Source: Lactobacillales bacterium
GTDB taxonomy: Bacteria > Bacillota > Bacilli > Lactobacillales > Vagococcaceae
Length of the DNA stretch: 5,598 nucleotides
Direction: 5' to 3'
Assembly: GCA_015655485.1 (NCBI GenBank)
Contig: JAATEZ010000039.1
Span: 1-5,598 of the forward strand
The stretch's first letter is position 1; each line of letters begins with the position of its first letter. The translations under genes and the position numbers were made by a program. Shown here in pieces: positions 5,525-5,598 of the stretch. The notes under the pieces were generated by a model. The model worked only from the letters and a program-made list of their open reading frames with translations. It searched no databases and was not told the origin of the DNA.

Positions 5525-5564
5525 AATAAAGCCGGGATAAGGAAAATTTTTAAAACGGCTTATT
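5525..5564. terminator. Possible weak terminator or hairpin after the ABC operon
   Basis: AATAAAGCCG (5525-5534) pairs with CGGCTTATT (5556-5564) with one bulged A and a 21-base loop. No proper T-run follows on the + strand, so as a terminator of the permease operon it is weak. On the - strand it is followed by T-rich sequence and might end a convergent gene beyond the window. Nothing else gene-like is seen in 5460-5598. Confidence 0.3.
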
Positions 5565-5598
5565 CTGAATTCGTGATAATTCTATATTGAGTTAGGAA

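Overview
The window reads as chromosomal DNA of a low-GC Gram-positive bacterium, most likely a lactic acid bacterium (Lactobacillales). Reasons: AT-rich spacers with strong AGGAGG-type ribosome binding sites, a lipoprotein-type solute-binding protein, a CodY-like operator, and a branched-chain aminotransferase that strongly resembles, from memory, the lactococcal/enterococcal BcaT type. I cannot name the genus. All genes are on the + strand.

Layout. (1) 1-697: C-terminal two thirds or so of a GT-B fold family 4 glycosyltransferase, cut by the window edge; similar enzymes glucosylate diacylglycerol to make lipoteichoic-acid glycolipid anchors. A hairpin plus U-run (780-821) probably ends it. 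(2) 858-2071: a self-contained ilvE/bcaT transcription unit with an extended -10 promoter, a 13/15 match to the CodY box lying on the -35 region, a well-placed ribosome binding site that puts the start at 927, and a strong 16-bp-stem terminator. (3) 2072-2430: an AT-rich gene-free stretch with a candidate promoter and operator-like inverted repeat just before the next operon. (4) 2431-5459: a four-gene ABC importer operon of the polar amino acid (PAAT/HisM) family: ATPase, lipoprotein solute receptor, permease, permease. Its make-up fits cystine/polar amino-acid importers such as the Tcy systems, but the substrate is not proven by sequence. (5) 5460-5598: a short tail with an imperfect hairpin and no gene.

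How the parts fit: ilvE interconverts branched-chain amino acids and their 2-oxoacids, and the ABC system imports an amino acid, so the right-hand five genes concern amino-acid nutrition; the glycosyltransferase belongs to envelope synthesis and appears to be a separate unit. The most unusual point is the second permease: its only well-placed start after a strong Shine-Dalgarno sequence is ATT at 4773, not ATG/GTG/TTG, and the first conventional start (GTG 4842) would remove its first 23 residues, including the start of the first membrane helix. I found no CRISPR, IS element, tRNA or defence-like system; apart from that start codon this is a fairly ordinary metabolic region.
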